In this document: positions 26,200 through 34,194 of the stretch, piece by piece
How positions within the stretch are numbered: position 1 is the stretch's first letter
Layout of the letters: each line of letters opens with the position of its first letter
Assembly (NCBI GenBank): GCA_038250235.1
Contig: JBBSCO010000022.1
Coordinates: 1 to 43,641 of the forward strand
Source of the DNA: JAAUTS01 sp038250235
GTDB lineage: Bacteria > Verrucomicrobiota > Verrucomicrobiia > Methylacidiphilales > JAAUTS01
DNA length: 43,641 nt
Direction: 5' to 3'
The notes under the pieces: model-generated
Told to the model about the DNA's origin: nothing
Database searches by the model: none
Seen by the model: only the letters and a program-made list of their open reading frames with translations
Position numbers and translations under genes: made by a program

Positions 26200-26304
26200 T
26201 TAAGACTTATAGCGCAAACGCTTCTTGTGCCTGTTTAGGCGGCGGCGTTTGCGGCGTTTGTGCTTGGCAATCTTTTCTTTTCTCTTTTTCTTAATCGAAC
26301 CCAT
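26200..26304 (-). CDS. AURKAIP1/COX24-type ribosomal small protein (bS22/mS38-like)
   Basis: A 34-residue, extremely basic protein (MGSIKKKRKEKIAKHKRRKR and then RRLNRHKKRLRYKS) that is easily overlooked because of its length. It has the shape of AURKAIP1/COX24 domain proteins, homologues of mitochondrial mS38 and of the actinobacterial small ribosomal protein bS22, which sit in the small subunit near the decoding region. It has an ATG at 26304 and a stop at 26200. It lies 31 bases downstream of hisG and 17 upstream of the TPR gene. Similar tiny genes are common in Verrucomicrobiota and Chlamydiota. Confidence 0.8.
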   Translation of the reverse strand: MGSIKKKRKEKIAKHKRRKRRRLNRHKKRLRYKS

Positions 26305-26335
26305 AAGTGAAGCGTTGCATTAAAGCGGAAACTGC

Positions 26336-27217
26336 TTAATAGACAACTTTATTTAGCGGATACTCGATGATTCCTTCGGCCCCCAGCTCTTTTAGCTGGG
26401 GGATTATTTCCCGAACGACTACTTCATCGATAATGGTTTCTATGGCGACCCAACTGCCGTCCGCCAGGGGCGAGACGGTGGGGCGGCGCAGCGAAGGGAG
26501 CTGCGACAGAAGCTTTTTTAGGCTGGCGGCGGGCACATTCATCTTCAGCCCGACTTTGTCCCGGGCGTTGAGGGCACCTTCCAGAAGCAAGGCCAGGGTT
26601 TGGATTTTTTTCCGGCTGAGGGGGTTCTGAAAGACTTCTTTATTGGCAATCAACTGGGGATAGGACTCCATCAGCGTGTCCACGATGCGGAGTTTGTTGG
26701 CACGGAGGGAAGAGCCGGTTTCCGTGATATCGACAATGGCATCGACCAACTCCGGAACTTTGACTTCGGTGGCACCCCAGGAAAACTCCACATGGGCTTT
26801 GATCTTGTGCTTTCTCAGGTAATCCTTGGTGATATTGACCGCTTCGGTCGCGATCCGTTTACCCTGTAGGTGGGCCGGTTTGGTGATCTTGGAATCTTCC
26901 GGCACGACCAAAACCCAGCGGGCAGGGTCTTTGGTGGTTTTGCTGAAGGATAGATTCTGGATGACTTCCACTTTGGAGCGGTTTTCAGCGACCCAATCTT
27001 TGCCTGTAATCCCGAAATCGAGGAAGCCGTCTTCGACATATCTGGCTATTTCCTGGGCCCGAAGCAGGCGGACTTCCAATTCCGGATCGTCAATGGTGGG
27101 CTTGTAGGATCGGCTGGAGAGATTGATACGAAAGCCCGCGCGCCGGAACAATTCCAGCGTGGCATCCTGAAGACTGCCCTTTGGCAGACCCAGTCGGAGA
27201 ACCTTTTTGACTTTCAT
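26336..27217 (-). CDS. hisG: ATP phosphoribosyltransferase, long form
   Basis: A 293-residue enzyme. The catalytic N-terminal domains include LGLPKGSLQDATLELFRRAGF, ITGKDWV and the PRPP-binding loop VDAIVDITETGSSLRAN (about 160-176). The last 75 or so residues (from MNVPAASLKKLLSQLPSLR) form the regulatory ACT-like domain, so this is the long, HisZ-independent form that is feedback-inhibited by histidine. It catalyses the first step of histidine synthesis. No other his genes are adjacent. It is followed by the COX24-type gene after 31 bases. Confidence 0.93.
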   Translation of the reverse strand: MKVKKVLRLGLPKGSLQDATLELFRRAGFRINLSSRSYKPTIDDPELEVRLLRAQEIARYVEDGFLDFGITGKDWVAENRSKVEVIQNLSFSKTTKDPARWVLVVPEDSKITKPAHLQGKRIATEAVNITKDYLRKHKIKAHVEFSWGATEVKVPELVDAIVDITETGSSLRANKLRIVDTLMESYPQLIANKEVFQNPLSRKKIQTLALLLEGALNARDKVGLKMNVPAASLKKLLSQLPSLRRPTVSPLADGSWVAIETIIDEVVVREIIPQLKELGAEGIIEYPLNKVVY

Positions 27218-27386
27218 GGGTTTGAAAGACTGAAAGGCGTGGGGATTCTTGTAAAGAAGTAAAAGCGGGACAATCCGATTTAGAGACCTCCCGATCCTTT
27301 TCTTGGCTCAGGATGACAAAAATAGAAGGTCTTTTCCTGACAACTCATCAATGGTACAGCGTAGGCTCCGGTAGACTGGGCTTAAT

Positions 27387-27872
27387 TTAGAGAACCGACT
27401 TGAGATCACGGTAAACCGTGTCGAGATCACTCGGATGAACCCGGGTGCCGGCGGTTGCCGTCATAAAATTGGCATCCCCGTTCCAGCGGGGCACAAGGTG
27501 TACATGAAGATGATCCGGCAGTCCCGCCCCGGCGGCTGCCCCGATATTGAGCCCGATATTGAAACCATGTGGATGATAAAGTTTTCGAACTGCAGCGATG
27601 ATGGTCTGCACCGTTGCCCAAAGATCCGACTGCTCGTCGGCTGACAGCTGATCCAATTCGGTTACCTTACGATAGGGAACCACCAGGTGGTGGGCGGTAT
27701 TGTAAGGAAAGCGGTTCAAGAGCGCGTAACAGGACTTGGAACGGTACACCACGTGATTGGCGGCATCCTCGGAGGAGAGGCCAATTTCAAAAAAAAGATT
27801 TTCGTTGGAACCACGGTCTTTTTCCATGGTTCCGACATAACTATTGCGCCAGGGAGCCCAAAGGTGTTCCAT
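27387..27872 (-). CDS. HIT family hydrolase (Ap4A-type)
   Basis: A 161-residue HIT protein starting at MEHLWAPWRNSYVG, which is the usual opening of this subfamily; the frame can be extended to 27941 but those 23 residues are not family-like. The histidine triad HLHVHLV lies at 121-127, with the preceding LNIGAAAGAGLPD loop. Such enzymes hydrolyse or phosphorolyse nucleoside conjugates such as diadenosine tetraphosphate. Its start codon is only 16 bases from that of the divergent holA, so the promoters of the two genes must overlap each other's coding sequence. Confidence 0.88.
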   Translation of the reverse strand: MEHLWAPWRNSYVGTMEKDRGSNENLFFEIGLSSEDAANHVVYRSKSCYALLNRFPYNTAHHLVVPYRKVTELDQLSADEQSDLWATVQTIIAAVRKLYHPHGFNIGLNIGAAAGAGLPDHLHVHLVPRWNGDANFMTATAGTRVHPSDLDTVYRDLKSVL

Positions 27873-27888
27873 AGAAAGGATTAGACCT

Positions 27889-28989
27889 ATGGCTGACGCA
27901 CCGATCAAGCTGAAACAGAAGCATCTCCTGATTAATGGCACTGACGAGTATCAGGTCAAAGCCCGTGCCGTGGAACTGGCCGCCCAGTTGGCACCGGAAG
28001 ATCCCATGAATCTTGAGGTGATTGAAGCCCAGGCAGACTCGGTGGCGGATGCCCTGGATCGGATCGACCGGGTAAAAGAAGCTCTCCTGACCCTGCCTTT
28101 TTTCGGCGGTGGCAAATTGGTCTTTTTTAAAAACTGTAATTTCCTGGCCGATAATGTCATGGGTAAAAGCGAAACCGTTCTGGGAAAACTTGCCCAAATC
28201 ACGGATATCCTGGCCAAGGTCGGTCCTGACTCCGCCCAATTGTTGATCTCCGCCGTGGGCGTTGATCGCCGCCGCAGTTTTTACAAGCAGTTTGAAAAGC
28301 TCGGATATTGCGAGCAGTTTGACCTACCGGATCTCAGGGGCGGACAGGCTATGCAGGTCTGGATGCGCGAGGTGGAACGCCTCTTGCAGGAGAAGGGTCT
28401 CAAACCCGAACCTGGAGTGGTCGAGCGTTTGGTCGAACTGATAGGAAACGACACCCGGGCTCTGCATAATGAGATTGAAAAGCTGGCTCTTTATACCATG
28501 CCGGGTGGCCAGGTCAGCGAGGACGACCTTCGCCTGATTGTTTCCAGCACCCGGGAATTACTGGTCTGGGATCTCTGCGACGCGGTGACTGAGAGCAACA
28601 CCAATGATTCGCTCCACATCCTCCGCCAGCTTCTGGCCCAGGGAGAATCTGAAGTGGGCATCCTGATCCTTCTGGCCGGGCAGATCCGTTTGGCCGCTCT
28701 GGGAACGCACCTGCTGGAAACAAAAAAATTGACGCTCCGCAAAACCGGAACCTTTCTTAATGCGAATTTGTCCGATGGCGCTGAGGATCTGCTTCCGCAA
28801 AACAAGAAGGGCGAAAAACCGAACCTATTCCGCCTGGCCCGTGTGGTGGATAAAGCGAGAAGACAGCCTTCCCACCGTTGGTTCCGGGCTTTGGACACCA
28901 TTTACCAAACCAATCTGGCCCTGGTCTCTTCAGGCAGCGATCGCCAAAAAATGTTGGAAACCGCCGTTTTGAAAATTTGTCATGGATAG
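27889..28989 (+). CDS. holA: DNA polymerase III delta subunit
   Basis: A 366-residue protein starting at MADAPIKLKQKHLLINGTDEY, with an AAAGGA ribosome binding site 7-8 bases upstream of the ATG. It shows the delta-subunit layout: an N-terminal degraded AAA+ fold (LLINGTDEYQVK, then TLPFFGGGKLVFFKN) and the C-terminal collar domain (LLQEKGLKPEPGVVERLVELIGND, later DALH-like TNDSLHILRQLLAQGESEVGIL). Delta opens the beta sliding clamp in the clamp loader. Sequence conservation in this family is low, but the order of motifs is convincing. Its last 8 bases overlap the rhodanese gene. Confidence 0.85.
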   Translation: MADAPIKLKQKHLLINGTDEYQVKARAVELAAQLAPEDPMNLEVIEAQADSVADALDRIDRVKEALLTLPFFGGGKLVFFKNCNFLADNVMGKSETVLGKLAQITDILAKVGPDSAQLLISAVGVDRRRSFYKQFEKLGYCEQFDLPDLRGGQAMQVWMREVERLLQEKGLKPEPGVVERLVELIGNDTRALHNEIEKLALYTMPGGQVSEDDLRLIVSSTRELLVWDLCDAVTESNTNDSLHILRQLLAQGESEVGILILLAGQIRLAALGTHLLETKKLTLRKTGTFLNANLSDGAEDLLPQNKKGEKPNLFRLARVVDKARRQPSHRWFRALDTIYQTNLALVSSGSDRQKMLETAVLKICHG

Positions 28990-29305
28990 TTTGACTACAG
29001 GAGAGTTGGCCGGGCGCATGAAAGAACGACCCCGGCTTTTCCGGTTGATCGATGTTCGTGAAAAGGACGAGTGGGATTTTTGCCGACTCGAAGGAGCCGA
29101 ATTATTTCCTCTTTCAGAATTCCCAAGTCGTTCCCTGGCAGAGCTTAAGAAAGACGACGAGATTGTTCTCTATTGTCATCACGGGGTCCGCTCTGAACAC
29201 GCTGGTCACTTTCTTTTGAAAAACGGTTTCAGCCGGGTTTCCCATTTGTCAGGAGGGATTGAGGCGTGGTCCTTGGAAGTGGACTCTTCCGTAAAACGCT
29301 ACTAA
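28982..29305 (+). CDS. Rhodanese-like sulfurtransferase domain protein
   Basis: A 107-residue single rhodanese domain with the catalytic cysteine at Cys65 in IVLYCHHGVRS, the CH2A-like loop FRLIDVREKDEWDF (about 20-33) and the C-terminal LSGGIEAW motif (89-96). It should carry a persulfide and transfer sulfur, or act as a regulatory domain. The start codon overlaps the end of holA by 8 bases and pta follows 16 bases later, so it is in a run of tightly packed genes whose functions do not otherwise match. Length is typical of single-domain GlpE/PspE-like proteins. Confidence 0.88.
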   Translation: MDSLTTGELAGRMKERPRLFRLIDVREKDEWDFCRLEGAELFPLSEFPSRSLAELKKDDEIVLYCHHGVRSEHAGHFLLKNGFSRVSHLSGGIEAWSLEVDSSVKRY

Positions 29306-29321
29306 GATCAGACGGACATTT

Positions 29322-30395
29322 ATGGCATCTTTTATTGAGACAGTTTACGAAAAATTACAGCGCCACCCGAAGCGTATTGTTTTCCCGGAAGGCAATGATC
29401 CCCGTGTTTTGCAGGCGGCTGCCGAGTATGTCAGGCTCGGTCTTGGGCCGACCATCGTTCTGGGGAACAAAAACGAAATTGAAAAACTTGCCGCCCAACA
29501 CGGAGTTTCCTTACATCATATCCTGGTTATCGACCCGGAAAAAGCCGCCGATCTCCCCCTCTTTGTCCGTCGCTTGGAATCCCTGCACCGCTATCGTGGA
29601 ATCAAGGATGCGGACGCGCTGAAAATTCTGCAGAATCGGAATTATTTTGCCGCCATGATGCTGCAAAACGGCCAATGCGACGGTCTGGTCGCGGGAGCCA
29701 ATGAATTTTCCGGCAATATCCTGAGACCGCTCTTTCAGCTGATCAAACCCCTGCCAGGCATTAAAAGCATCTCGAGCTGCATGGTCATGGTGGTTCCGGA
29801 TTGTCCCTACGGAGATGATGGAGTGTTTTTCTTTGCCGACGGTGGTGTCATTCCCGATCCGACCGTTGAACAATTGGCGGACATCGCGGTGGAGACCGCC
29901 CGCCTTCGCCGTCAGTTGACCGGAAAAGTGCCCAAAGTGGCCATGCTTTCCTACTCTACCAAGGGCAGTGCCCAGAACAAACACACGGAAAAAATCATCG
30001 CCGCCACAGCCCTGGCCAAGCAAAAGCTCAAGGAACTGGATATCAAAGTCGAACTGGACGGGGAGATGCAGGTGGATGCCGCGTTGTTGCCTGAAGTTGC
30101 AGCGATCAAAGCCCCGGGCAGCATGGTGGGAGGCAAAGCCGATGTCTTAATTTTCCCTGATTTAAATTCAGGAAACATCGCGACCAAGCTGGTGCAGCGT
30201 CTGGCCAAAGCCACCGCCTACGGACAGATCCTGATCGGACTTTCCAAGCCCGCAGCGGAACTCTCACGCGGTTCCGCCGTGCAGGACATTCTGGGTGTGG
30301 CCGCACTGGTGGCATTGCAGGCCATCGAATACCGCAAGCTCTACCCGGAGCAGGAATCCACGGATGAGTGGGATCCCCAGGCCCTGCGCAGATAG
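29322..30395 (+). CDS. pta: Phosphate acetyltransferase catalytic domain (PTA/PTB)
   Basis: A 357-residue stand-alone PTA/PTB domain. It starts with MASFIETVYEKLQRHPKRIVFPEGNDPRVLQAA and carries DGLVAGANEFSGNILRPLFQLI, FFADGGVIPDPTVEQLADIA, VAMLSYSTKGSAQ and GSMVGGKADVLIFPDLNSGNI, all family blocks. It converts acetyl-CoA and phosphate to acetyl-phosphate and CoA. The length is that of the short single-domain form (as in Bacillus or Methanosarcina). The next gene encodes the P-loop/DRTGG part that is fused N-terminally to this domain in long enterobacterial Pta, so here the protein appears split. No ackA is present. Confidence 0.9.
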   Translation: MASFIETVYEKLQRHPKRIVFPEGNDPRVLQAAAEYVRLGLGPTIVLGNKNEIEKLAAQHGVSLHHILVIDPEKAADLPLFVRRLESLHRYRGIKDADALKILQNRNYFAAMMLQNGQCDGLVAGANEFSGNILRPLFQLIKPLPGIKSISSCMVMVVPDCPYGDDGVFFFADGGVIPDPTVEQLADIAVETARLRRQLTGKVPKVAMLSYSTKGSAQNKHTEKIIAATALAKQKLKELDIKVELDGEMQVDAALLPEVAAIKAPGSMVGGKADVLIFPDLNSGNIATKLVQRLAKATAYGQILIGLSKPAAELSRGSAVQDILGVAALVALQAIEYRKLYPEQESTDEWDPQALRR

Positions 30396-30430
30396 TAAGT
30401 TATTGAGACGTTTTTTGGAAGCCTTCCTGC

Positions 30431-31561
30431 ATGTTGAAAAATCTTACCACCCCGCGTATTTTTATCGCGGCCACACGCCAGGATGATGGCAAGACCACAA
30501 CTTCCCTCGGAATAACTGCGGTTCTGCGAAAACGTTTCCAAAGAGTTGGTTATATCAAGCCGATAGGCCAGCGTTATGTGGATGTGGACGGACTCAAGAT
30601 TGACGAAGACTCGGTTCTGATCAATGACACCTACAATCCGGGCCTGCCCCTGGATGCCATGAGTCCGATTGCCGTGGATGCCCATTTCACCCGTGATTAT
30701 CTTGATGATGCGGATCCCTCCAAATTGGAAAACACCGTGGAGGAAGCGTTTAACCGTGCGGCCTGGGAACAGGATTTTGTGGTGATCGAAGGTTCGGGCC
30801 ATGCGGGTGTCGGCAGCGTTTTCGACATGTCCAACGCACGGGCGGCCAGTCTGCTGTGCAGCAAAGCCATTATTGTCAGCCAGGGCGGGGTGGGAAAACC
30901 AATCGATGAAATCGCCCTCAACCTGGCCCTCTTTGATAAACACAAGGTTGAGGTGATCGGAATCATTCTGAACAAGGTGATCCCGGAAAAAATTGGCGAG
31001 CTGTGGCCTTACGCTGAAAAAGGCCTCGCCCGGATGGGTTTGCCTCTGTTGGGCATTGTTCCGCTTCATCTGGAATTGCGTAAGCCGACTTTAAACCAGA
31101 TTTCCCATGCTTTGGGTGGGGAGTTTGTCGCCGGTGACCGGTTCAAGCGCCGCAGGGTCGGACGCTTCACCATTGCCACATCTTCGTCCAGAAATGCCGA
31201 AGTCTATTTTGAATCGCAGACCGTTCTGATCACGGCAGGGGATCGCGAGGACATGATCCTGGCCATTCTCGGCGGCGCAGGGGAGGGAAGTGAAGCTAAG
31301 ATAGCCGGCGTGGTTTTAACGGAAGGTTATTTGCCGCAGCAGGGTCTTTTGAAAATCATGAAGAGCAAGCAGGTTCCTTTTATCAGTGTGAAGCACGACA
31401 GTTTTGCTGTGGCCACTAAGATCAGTCAGATGTCTGTCAAGACAGAACCGGGCGACAGTGAGAAAATTCAACTTATCCAGACACTGATCGAAGCCAATGT
31501 TGATATTGACCGGATCATCGCCCAGTCGTCTCCTACCGCCCCGCCGTTGCGGAAATCCTGA
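30431..31561 (+). CDS. P-loop/DRTGG domain protein, separate regulatory half of Pta
   Basis: A 376-residue protein with a BioD/CobB-like P-loop NTPase domain (about 8-215) and a C-terminal DRTGG domain (about 220-345). The phosphate-binding loop is ATRQDDGKTTTSLG (14-27), with aspartates where the usual loop has glycines, and YIKPIGQRYV and IDEDSVLI follow as in the Pta N-terminal region. The DRTGG domain contains LITAGDREDMILAIL. In long-form Pta these domains precede the catalytic part and are thought to sense ligands. Here the gene follows the catalytic domain by 35 bases, in reversed order. It may be an allosteric partner of Pta; the altered P-loop might bind nucleotides differently. Confidence 0.82.
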   Translation: MLKNLTTPRIFIAATRQDDGKTTTSLGITAVLRKRFQRVGYIKPIGQRYVDVDGLKIDEDSVLINDTYNPGLPLDAMSPIAVDAHFTRDYLDDADPSKLENTVEEAFNRAAWEQDFVVIEGSGHAGVGSVFDMSNARAASLLCSKAIIVSQGGVGKPIDEIALNLALFDKHKVEVIGIILNKVIPEKIGELWPYAEKGLARMGLPLLGIVPLHLELRKPTLNQISHALGGEFVAGDRFKRRRVGRFTIATSSSRNAEVYFESQTVLITAGDREDMILAILGGAGEGSEAKIAGVVLTEGYLPQQGLLKIMKSKQVPFISVKHDSFAVATKISQMSVKTEPGDSEKIQLIQTLIEANVDIDRIIAQSSPTAPPLRKS

Positions 31562-31741
31562 TTCTCATGAGTCATCTCTGGAGACCTGCCAGACTTTCTC
31601 CTTCGAAGTGTTAGCCAGTCAGATCCTGCCTTCACGTGAGCAGCACGCACCGGAAAAAAACTCCCCGTAGGAGCGACATCGTGTTGGGAAGACTTCAGCT
31701 TTTCGCTTAGTCTGTATGATTTCGAAAAATCACGAATAATT

Positions 31742-31778
31742 TACGGGCAACGAGTGTGTCCCCATCACTTTGCCCGTA
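31742..31778. terminator. Inverted repeat between convergent genes
   Basis: TACGGGCAA (31742-31750) and TTGCCCGTA (31770-31778) form a perfect 9-bp stem with a 19-base loop. It lies between the ends of two convergent genes, 18 bases past the stop of the minus-strand gene. No T-run follows, so it may be a weak or bidirectional terminator. Confidence 0.4.
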
Positions 31779-31796
31779 TTGGTGGTGGAACCAGAC

Positions 31797-32852
31797 TCAT
31801 GCTCCCATGCCGTCTTCGAAGGAACCTTGGGCTGCCGGGAAGCAGAGATGGTCGCGGGCGTAGGCTATTCCGTTGGCAGAACATGCATCCAGGTCGCGAT
31901 AGGCACTTTCGGCTTCCACTACCAGCGGGGCACTGGCTGTTTTCATGATTGCGCAATAACGCTGGGGATAACCGACATCCAATAACATCTCCACATAACG
32001 GACCATGTTCAAATCGCCGGAGGGCAGGTCGACAAACTGCATGGCACGATCCTGCCATTTCGGAGCCATTTTTCTAAGTGCGATGCCGGGTCGGATACTG
32101 AAGTTTTTGACGTGGGCGGCCACGATGCGTGATCCCACCGCGCGAAAACGGGTTTCCCAGGATTCGCCTTCCCAGCAGTGGGAGGGATCGGCGTTCACGG
32201 TCAGAACCTTATCGCCGTCGCAGGCTGTGACGAGGGTATTGAAATCGTCACCGGTCATGGCCGCCGTGCCGGGATGGATTTCGTGCGCTAGATAAAGTCC
32301 CAGACTGCTGGCTTTGGCGCGGATTTTGGAGGTCTTTTTGGCAAAACGTTCGTTGCCTTCCTTGATCAGGTCATAACCCGGCCCGGCCCAGAATCCCCAG
32401 GGATAACCACCGGCGATCTCCCATCCATAGGCGACACCCCAAAACATGGGCATGATTTTGACGCCGAGTTCCGCCGCCAGATCCATCAGTTTGAGTAGGT
32501 AGTCTTCCGCCCACTGCTCGATTTTTTCCACGGATTGCGTGGCAACATCGGCAGGCAGGAAAGGCTTGATGGTCGGACTTCCGGTCCAGGCGGAGGTGTG
32601 AACCCAGAAAGGGCAATGGGCAGAGATACCATCCAGTTTCAGTCCGTATTTTTCAAACGTTTTTTTGATCACGGAGGCACTTTTTCCTTCCACCATAAAA
32701 TTGGAAGGCTGAGCGCCGGCGGCTCCGGAATTTTTCGCAAACGCAAGAAATTCGTCGAGACTTTTGGCTCCATGCTGGGCGCCTTCAATGCTTGAATGAT
32801 AGAGGGTGTTTGACATATAAAGTGTGTTGGTTGAAAGGGCATCGTATTTCAT
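31797..32852 (-). CDS. Sugar phosphate isomerase/epimerase-like TIM-barrel protein
   Basis: A 351-residue protein of the xylose-isomerase-like/AP endonuclease 2 barrel superfamily. Supporting segments are LDGISAHCPFW, LMDLAAELGVKIMPMFWGVAYG, YLAHEIHPGTAAM (a metal-ligand glutamate and histidine), LTVNADPSHCWEG (a DPxH motif) and VAAHVKNFS (a metal-binding histidine), in the order expected for a divalent-metal enzyme acting on sugars. The end LVVEAESAYRD supplies another glutamate. Such proteins isomerise or epimerise keto-sugars; substrate unknown. The ATG at 32852 is preferred, and a second in-frame ATG at 32816 is possible. It is divergent from hemL, with 56 bp between. Confidence 0.75.
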   Translation of the reverse strand: MKYDALSTNTLYMSNTLYHSSIEGAQHGAKSLDEFLAFAKNSGAAGAQPSNFMVEGKSASVIKKTFEKYGLKLDGISAHCPFWVHTSAWTGSPTIKPFLPADVATQSVEKIEQWAEDYLLKLMDLAAELGVKIMPMFWGVAYGWEIAGGYPWGFWAGPGYDLIKEGNERFAKKTSKIRAKASSLGLYLAHEIHPGTAAMTGDDFNTLVTACDGDKVLTVNADPSHCWEGESWETRFRAVGSRIVAAHVKNFSIRPGIALRKMAPKWQDRAMQFVDLPSGDLNMVRYVEMLLDVGYPQRYCAIMKTASAPLVVEAESAYRDLDACSANGIAYARDHLCFPAAQGSFEDGMGA

Positions 32853-32908
32853 GGAACGCTGTTGGCAACGGAGAAATTCAAGGGTAACTTTTTAGTTCTT
32901 TCTTCCTT

Positions 32909-34189
32909 ATGCATCACACGCGATCCCTTGAACTTTTCGAACAAGCCTTAAAAAATATCCCGGGTGGTGTCAATTCCCCGGTGCGTGCTTTCCGCGCGGT
33001 GGGTGGCAATCCTTTTTTCGCCAAGTCGGCCAAGGGAGCTTACCTCCATGATGTCGATGACAATGCTTACGTGGATTATGTCTGCACCTGGGGTCCATCC
33101 ATTCTGGGGCATGCCTCCGAACCCGTTCTGGTTGCCTTGAGGGAAGCCATTGAAAACGGCACCAGTTTTGGAGTTCCGGGAGCTCTCGAAGTGGAAATGG
33201 CCAAGCGGGTCTGCTCAGCTGTCCCTTCTGTGGAAAAAGTCCGCATGTGCAATAGCGGAACTGAGGCGACCATGTCCAGTATCCGGCTTGCCCGTGGTTA
33301 CACCAAACGGGATCGGATCATCAAGTTCGATGGCTGCTACCACGGTCACGTCGATGCCCTGCTGGTGAAGGCCGGTTCGGGTGCTCTGACTTTCGGCTAC
33401 CCGGACTCGGCAGGCATTCCCCGGGCCGTGGCAGCTGACACCATTTGTCTTCCCTTCAACGACCTGGAGGCTTTTCAAAAAGTGATGTCGGAACTGGGCG
33501 ATAGCATCGCCGCTGTCATTCTTGAACCCATTCCCGCCAATGCCGGCTTGATTTTACCCAATCCGGCCTTTTTACAACTCCTCAGATCTGAAACCCAGCG
33601 GCACGGCATCGTCTTGATTTTTGATGAGGTGATGACCGGATTTCGTTTGGCCAAGGGCGGCGCGCAGGAAATCCTCGGTATCCATCCCGATCTCAGTGCT
33701 TTCGGCAAAGTCATAGGAGGTGGACTTCCCGTGGGTGCTTTCGGGGGCAGGGCAGACATCATGAACTGCCTGGCTCCGCTGGGACCGGTTTACCAGGCCG
33801 GAACGCTTTCGGGAAATCCTCTGGCCATGGCCGCCGGAATCGCCCAGTTGGATGTACTTTTTGGCGAGGACGGCTTTGCCAGGCTTGAAAAAATCGGCGT
33901 GCAATTGGAGACCGTTTACCGAGAAGTTCTGGAAAAAAGCGGCAGACCCTGGACCTTTTCCCGCATCGGTTCGATGTTCTGTCTGTATTTTACTCAACAA
34001 CCGATCCGGAACCTGGACGATGTGAAAACGGCTGACCTCGAAGCCTTCCGCAACTATTTTCATGTTCTGCTGGAAAATAATGTGTATGTTCCACCTTCCC
34101 AGTTTGAGACATGCTTTTTGTCACTCTCGCACGGAGAACGGGAGCTTCAGACGACGTCCGAAGCTTTGGCCAAGGCATTTGCCGGTTGA
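32909..34189 (+). CDS. hemL: Glutamate-1-semialdehyde 2,1-aminomutase
   Basis: A 426-residue PLP enzyme of the C5 haem pathway. It begins RSLELFEQALKNIPGGVNSPVRAF, which is the signature of GSA aminomutase. The cofactor lysine is Lys267 in LSAFGKVIGGGLPVGAFGG; other blocks are MCNSGTEATMSSIRLARGYT (113-132), KFDGCYHGH and VILEPIPANAGLI. It converts glutamate-1-semialdehyde to 5-aminolevulinate, the precursor of haem and corrinoids. It is complete. The S55 peptidase gene starts 5 bases after its stop, so the two share a transcript although functions look unrelated. Confidence 0.95.
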   Translation: MHHTRSLELFEQALKNIPGGVNSPVRAFRAVGGNPFFAKSAKGAYLHDVDDNAYVDYVCTWGPSILGHASEPVLVALREAIENGTSFGVPGALEVEMAKRVCSAVPSVEKVRMCNSGTEATMSSIRLARGYTKRDRIIKFDGCYHGHVDALLVKAGSGALTFGYPDSAGIPRAVAADTICLPFNDLEAFQKVMSELGDSIAAVILEPIPANAGLILPNPAFLQLLRSETQRHGIVLIFDEVMTGFRLAKGGAQEILGIHPDLSAFGKVIGGGLPVGAFGGRADIMNCLAPLGPVYQAGTLSGNPLAMAAGIAQLDVLFGEDGFARLEKIGVQLETVYREVLEKSGRPWTFSRIGSMFCLYFTQQPIRNLDDVKTADLEAFRNYFHVLLENNVYVPPSQFETCFLSLSHGERELQTTSEALAKAFAG

Positions 34190-34194
34190 TTTGC

